64,000 bases of DNA, from assembly GCF_900112775.1 (NCBI RefSeq), contig NZ_FOYZ01000003.1, forward strand, positions 189,494 through 253,493. Reading direction: 5' to 3'. The stretch comes from Anaeromicropila populeti. Lineage in GTDB: Bacteria; Bacillota; Clostridia; Lachnospirales; Lachnospiraceae. Within the stretch, counting starts at the first letter, position 1; each line of letters starts with the position of its first letter. The position numbers and the translations under genes were made by a program. Positions 60,900 to 64,000 of this stretch are shown one piece after another. The notes below the pieces were generated by a model. That model ran no database searches. It saw only the letters and a program-made list of their open reading frames with translations, and was not told the DNA's origin.

Positions 60900-61832
60900 T
60901 TATAAATAAGATACGATTAATTCCAAATCTCCTTCTACCGTATAATCCCCATAATTCGCTGGCAGAATAAAGTGATTTCCTTTTTCAACTTTTCTATTAT
61001 CTATCATTCCACTTCCATCTATTACACTAAACAACATAAAAGGTTCTGTCTGTTTAAACGTTTCTCTTCCATTCACTACAACTCTCTCTACTGTGTAGTA
61101 TTTACAAGAAATCAACTCATAAACAACTGCATGCTGTAAATTTGTATTCTGGTTAGAAATCATCACTTCTTCGTGTGGACATGTTATTACATCAATACTT
61201 TTTTCTAAATGAAGTTCTCTTGGTTTACCATTCTGCAATCGGTCATAGTCATACAAGCGATATGTAATATCACTGCTCTGTTGTGTTTCCAGAATAAGCG
61301 TACCCCCTTTAATAGCATGTACAGTCCCTGGATTAATTTGAAAAAAGTCACCCTTACTGATTTTCCGAAACTTAATTAGTTCGGACCATTTTTTTTGGTC
61401 GATCATATCCTTTAGTTCTTCCTTAGAAGAAGCATTATGTCCAATTACAATTGTAGCATCCTCATCACAATCTAATATATACCAGCATTCAGTTTTTCCT
61501 AATGCACCATCCTCATGAACTCTGGCATATTCATCATCGGGATGCACCTGAATACTTAAATCCGTCTTTGCATCAATTATTTTTACTAATAAAGGAAATT
61601 CATTTCCCTCCACATTACCAAAAAGTTCTCTGTGATTCTGCCATAGCCAGCTTAAGCTTTTCCCTTGAAAGGTTCCATCCTGAATCATACAATCGCCATT
61701 TTTATGCGCACTCACTGCCCAGCACTCACCTGTATGATCACAGGGAATGTCATAATGAAATTCTTCTCTTAGTCTTGATCCTCCCCAAATCATTTCCTTT
61801 AATACAGGTTGTAGCATAATAATTTCTCGCAT
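60900..61832 (-). CDS. manA: Mannose-6-phosphate isomerase, class I
   Basis: This encodes 310 residues interconverting mannose-6-phosphate and fructose-6-phosphate. The cupin fold has zinc ligands in IQVHPDDEYA (Gln and His), KTECWYIL (Glu) and NPGTVHAIKGG (His). The length matches the short Bacillus-type enzymes. AAGGAG precedes the ATG. It heads the operon with the DUF624 gene, glgB and mscS (gaps of 34, 16 to 25 and 18 bases), behind its own promoter. Confidence 0.95.
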   Translation of the reverse strand: MREIIMLQPVLKEMIWGGSRLREEFHYDIPCDHTGECWAVSAHKNGDCMIQDGTFQGKSLSWLWQNHRELFGNVEGNEFPLLVKIIDAKTDLSIQVHPDDEYARVHEDGALGKTECWYILDCDEDATIVIGHNASSKEELKDMIDQKKWSELIKFRKISKGDFFQINPGTVHAIKGGTLILETQQSSDITYRLYDYDRLQNGKPRELHLEKSIDVITCPHEEVMISNQNTNLQHAVVYELISCKYYTVERVVVNGRETFKQTEPFMLFSVIDGSGMIDNRKVEKGNHFILPANYGDYTVEGDLELIVSYL

Positions 61833-61880
61833 TTTTATTTCTCCTTTTCCTCCGTGGCTATATAATTTTTCTCAAAAACT

Positions 61881-61908
61881 ATTGTAGCATATTTTATCTC
61901 GTTTTCAA
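61881..61908 (-). promoter_or_regulatory. Sigma-A promoter of the manA operon
   Basis: TTGAAA (61903-61908) and TACAAT (61881-61886) are 16 bases apart on the minus strand, about 50 bases before manA. Confidence 0.7.
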
Positions 61909-61925
61909 AATAAAATAATTATAAA

Positions 61926-61967
61926 AAGGACTGCATTCAGAAGAATCTACTTCCAAATACAATCCTT
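61926..61967 (-). terminator. Terminator of the ROK kinase operon
   Basis: Eighteen-base arms (61926-61943 and 61950-61967) pair fully if G-U pairs are allowed, with a six-base loop and TTTTTAT after it on the minus strand. Confidence 0.88.
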
Positions 61968-61989
61968 ATTTTACAATTAGTTATCTTTA

Positions 61990-62877
61990 TTACAATTTAG
62001 AGGAATTCATCATTTCAAGATATCCCAGTCGCAGGGCACCCATTATTCCAGGATCGTCTCCTAGCTTAGGGGCTACAATGTATTCCTCAATATTTTTTAC
62101 TATGGCATCATGTCTGATATATCCGTTCAGCTTATTTACAACACCATTCCGAATCATCGGAAACAACTGAGGCTGATGCATAACGCCGCCCCAAAGCACA
62201 ATTTTATTAGGAGAATAGGTTAAAATGTAATTTACCAGAGCTTGTGAAACATACTCTGCTTCCATCTTCCAGACCCCTTCTGAATCTGCCAGTTCGATTG
62301 CTTTCTTTCCCCATCTTCCTTCAATAGCCGGACCTGCCGCAAGTCCTTCCAGGCAGTTAGGATGAAATGGGCACTTCCCTGAATACGTATCATTTGGTAA
62401 CTTTTCTAGCAGTATATGTCCTGCCTCTGGATGTACAAGCCCATGAAGAAGCTTCCCACCTATGCAGACCCCAACACCAACACCTGTACCGATTGTAATA
62501 TATAAAACCACATCGCAGCCTGCACCAGCTCCCCAGGTAGCTTCAGCCAGAGCAGCTCCGTTGACATCTGTGTCAATACCAACCGGAATGTGAAATTCTT
62601 CAAGAAAAGCTCCCCTAAGATTTACATTACCCCAAAAAGGCTTTGGAGTACTGGTAATATATCCAAAGGTTTCAGACTTTCTATCCAAGTCTAACGGTCC
62701 AAAGCTTCCAATTCCTATTGCCTCAACAGGAAAATCCTTAAAATATGAAATCATTGCAGGTATTGTAACATCTGGTGTTTCTGTTGGAAATACCTTTCTG
62801 TCAATTAACTTACCATTTTCGTCACCAACTGCACATACCATTTTAGTACCACCAGCTTCTAATCCTCCCAATAACAT
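61990..62877 (-). CDS. ROK-family sugar kinase, fructokinase-type
   Basis: This encodes 295 residues. GGLEAGGTKMVCAVG is the ATP-binding start of ROK kinases, IGIGSFGPLDL and GIDTDVNGAALAEATWGAG the substrate region with catalytic Asp, and HILLE...CPFHPNCLEG the zinc-binding His/Cys cluster. The ending and overall pattern follow Bacillus fructokinase (YdhR/GmuE type); fructose is the likely substrate, mannose also possible. It starts 25 bases after apt, so they share a transcript. Confidence 0.9.
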   Translation of the reverse strand: MLLGGLEAGGTKMVCAVGDENGKLIDRKVFPTETPDVTIPAMISYFKDFPVEAIGIGSFGPLDLDRKSETFGYITSTPKPFWGNVNLRGAFLEEFHIPVGIDTDVNGAALAEATWGAGAGCDVVLYITIGTGVGVGVCIGGKLLHGLVHPEAGHILLEKLPNDTYSGKCPFHPNCLEGLAAGPAIEGRWGKKAIELADSEGVWKMEAEYVSQALVNYILTYSPNKIVLWGGVMHQPQLFPMIRNGVVNKLNGYIRHDAIVKNIEEYIVAPKLGDDPGIMGALRLGYLEMMNSSKL

Positions 62878-62902
62878 ACCGTCTCTCCTTTATGCTGAAA
62901 TT

Positions 62903-63427
62903 TTATTTACCTTCGTATTTAATAACAGAAACTACATCATAATCCTTTAATTTTTCTCTTCCACAAAGACCTTCCAGCTCCATTAAAAATACAATTTTAA
63001 TTACTTCACCGCCAAGCTTCCTTACTAATTTAGTAATTGCTTCTATGGTTCCTCCTGTAGCAATCAGATCATCAATGATTACAACCTTTTGTCCTGGCTG
63101 TATGGCATCCTTGTGCATTTCAATCACTGCTGTACCATATTCTAAATCATATTCCATCTCAACTGTTTCACATGGTAGTTTTCCCTTTTTTCTTACAGGA
63201 ATAAACGGCTTATTCAAATTATATGCCACAGGAACTCCAAAAATAAATCCTCTGGACTCAGGTCCTAAAACTAAATCAAAATCTACCTGCGCTAATTCTT
63301 CTTGTATTTTATCAATTGCCATTCTTAAGCCATCTTTATCTTGTAATATACTGGTTACATCTCGAAATATAATTCCCTCTTCCGGAAAATCAGGAATACT
63401 TCTTACATAATCTTCTAATTTTTTCAT
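62903..63427 (-). CDS. apt: Adenine phosphoribosyltransferase
   Basis: This encodes 174 residues joining adenine and PRPP to AMP in purine salvage. The start YVRSIPDFPEEGIIFRD, the GPESRGFIFG segment and the PRPP-binding VVIIDDLIATGGT are diagnostic. It lies 88 bases after recJ, a neighbour it often has in Firmicutes, and is followed by the ROK kinase. Confidence 0.97.
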   Translation of the reverse strand: MKKLEDYVRSIPDFPEEGIIFRDVTSILQDKDGLRMAIDKIQEELAQVDFDLVLGPESRGFIFGVPVAYNLNKPFIPVRKKGKLPCETVEMEYDLEYGTAVIEMHKDAIQPGQKVVIIDDLIATGGTIEAITKLVRKLGGEVIKIVFLMELEGLCGREKLKDYDVVSVIKYEGK

Positions 63428-63515
63428 AAAATACTACCTTTCTTCTTGTACAAAATTGAACTTACGCCATTATTGTATCATCTACTGAAAAAAATGCAAG
63501 TATGTTAGCGTTAAT

Positions 63516-64000
63516 TTATCGAAAATGTTGAATAATAATCTGAACTGTTTCCTTTCCGTTGTATTCATTCACATCTGGATAAAACACAAGATCTAACAAA
63601 ATATTTTTCGCATTTCCTTTCAGAATCTGTTCCATTGCGTTCTTCCCGTATTTTTCTCCTACTATTTCTTCAAATCTATCTAATCCCTGAAACAACATAG
63701 CAGAATACAAATTCGAACTACTCTTTGTTTTTACAGACAACCGCAGCATGGAATTATCTTTCCCAATTAGCCTGCCATTGATAATTTCAACATTTCTCAA
63801 TACAAAAGTTGGTTTTCCATTCCCTTTTCCGAATGGCTCTAGCAACTCCATTTCACGAATAAACTTGGGACTGATTTCATTAAAAGGAAGCTCCATATCA
63901 AAAGACACTTTTCTGATTAAATCATCTTCTGTAAGACTGCTGTTTTGGTTTAATTTTGCCCTAAGCAAGGAAATATTTTCTTCTGGAAGTGAAAGTCCTG
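63516..64000 (-). CDS. recJ: Single-stranded-DNA exonuclease RecJ, 5' part outside window
   Basis: The C-terminal 160 or so residues are present; the frame runs on past the right edge (GLSLPEENISLLRAKLNQ read at the edge). It shows the end of the DHHA1 domain and the OB-like domain with MELLEPFGKGNGKPTFVL. The full enzyme degrades single-stranded DNA 5' to 3' in repair. The truncation is only the window border. Confidence 0.88.
   Translation of the reverse strand, partial: GLSLPEENISLLRAKLNQNSSLTEDDLIRKVSFDMELPFNEISPKFIREMELLEPFGKGNGKPTFVLRNVEIINGRLIGKDNSMLRLSVKTKSSSNLYSAMLFQGLDRFEEIVGEKYGKNAMEQILKGNAKNILLDLVFYPDVNEYNGKETVQIIIQHFR

Noticed and set aside
63516-64000. A short stand-alone gene or recJ pseudogene
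   Set aside because: The frame continues unbroken to the right edge with RecJ sequence; it is a border effect.

Overview
The window is one continuous piece of low-G+C Firmicutes chromosome, most like an anaerobic, endospore-forming Clostridia of the Lachnospiraceae type. The signs are AGGAGG-type ribosome binding sites before nearly every gene, a leucyl T-box, a glmS ribozyme, a YtaF-type sporulation membrane protein, a type III glutamine synthetase, paired half-size ABC exporters and a YesMN-type sugar locus. I see no rRNA, tRNA, insertion sequence, phage, integrase or CRISPR array. Both edges cut genes: a DUF5704-like secreted protein on the left and recJ on the right.

Layout. 1-2363: two coupled secreted proteins of unknown role, one with S-layer-homology-like repeats. 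2717-14696: a galactoside utilisation locus, all on the minus strand: sensor kinase, AraC-type response regulator, lipoprotein sugar-binding protein, two permeases, GH2 beta-galactosidase, GH36 alpha-galactosidase. 14778-15665: a lipoprotein. 15782-20382: MarR regulator plus a heterodimeric ABC exporter. 20640-22648: glmS ribozyme and glmS. 22703-25249: a secreted GH43 arabinanase with lectin modules. 25598-28995: an osmolyte ABC importer (fused permease and binding protein) with a GntR/RCK_C regulator of the c-di-AMP-responsive BusR type. 29134-31908: leuS under a T-box. 31953-33533: an L,D-transpeptidase with Ig-like repeats. 33625-37120: a second heterodimeric ABC exporter. 37302-38438: DedA and YtaF genes with overlapping 3' ends. 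38602-39186: an unknown gene behind a probable sigma-D (flagellar) promoter. 39273-42584: DUF1848, flotillin and its NfeD partner. 42728-45884: a calcium-type P-ATPase and a small unknown gene with a perfect sigma-A promoter. 45964-50611: an acyl-CoA carboxyltransferase, enolase and argininosuccinate lyase. 50704-54519: PP2C phosphatase, membrane Ser/Thr kinase, a protein carrying six tandem ETxVL octapeptides, and a PAP2 phosphatase. 54700-56936: type III glutamine synthetase behind an attenuator-like leader. 57025-61832: manA, DUF624, glgB and mscS. 61990-64000: ROK sugar kinase, apt and recJ.

Most of this is core metabolism and carbohydrate foraging. Sugar capture (alpha- and beta-galactosides, arabinan) feeds hexose phosphates handled by ManA, the ROK kinase, GlmS, enolase and GlgB. 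RNA-based control is prominent: a metabolite-sensing ribozyme, a T-box, and a possible ANTAR-type two-hairpin antiterminator before glutamine synthetase. The least-explained parts are the kinase/phosphatase cluster with its regular array of possible phospho-threonine sites, the glnA leader, the sigma-D-linked orphan gene, and the operator-like palindromes placed on promoters at 29019-29063 and 47584-47617.
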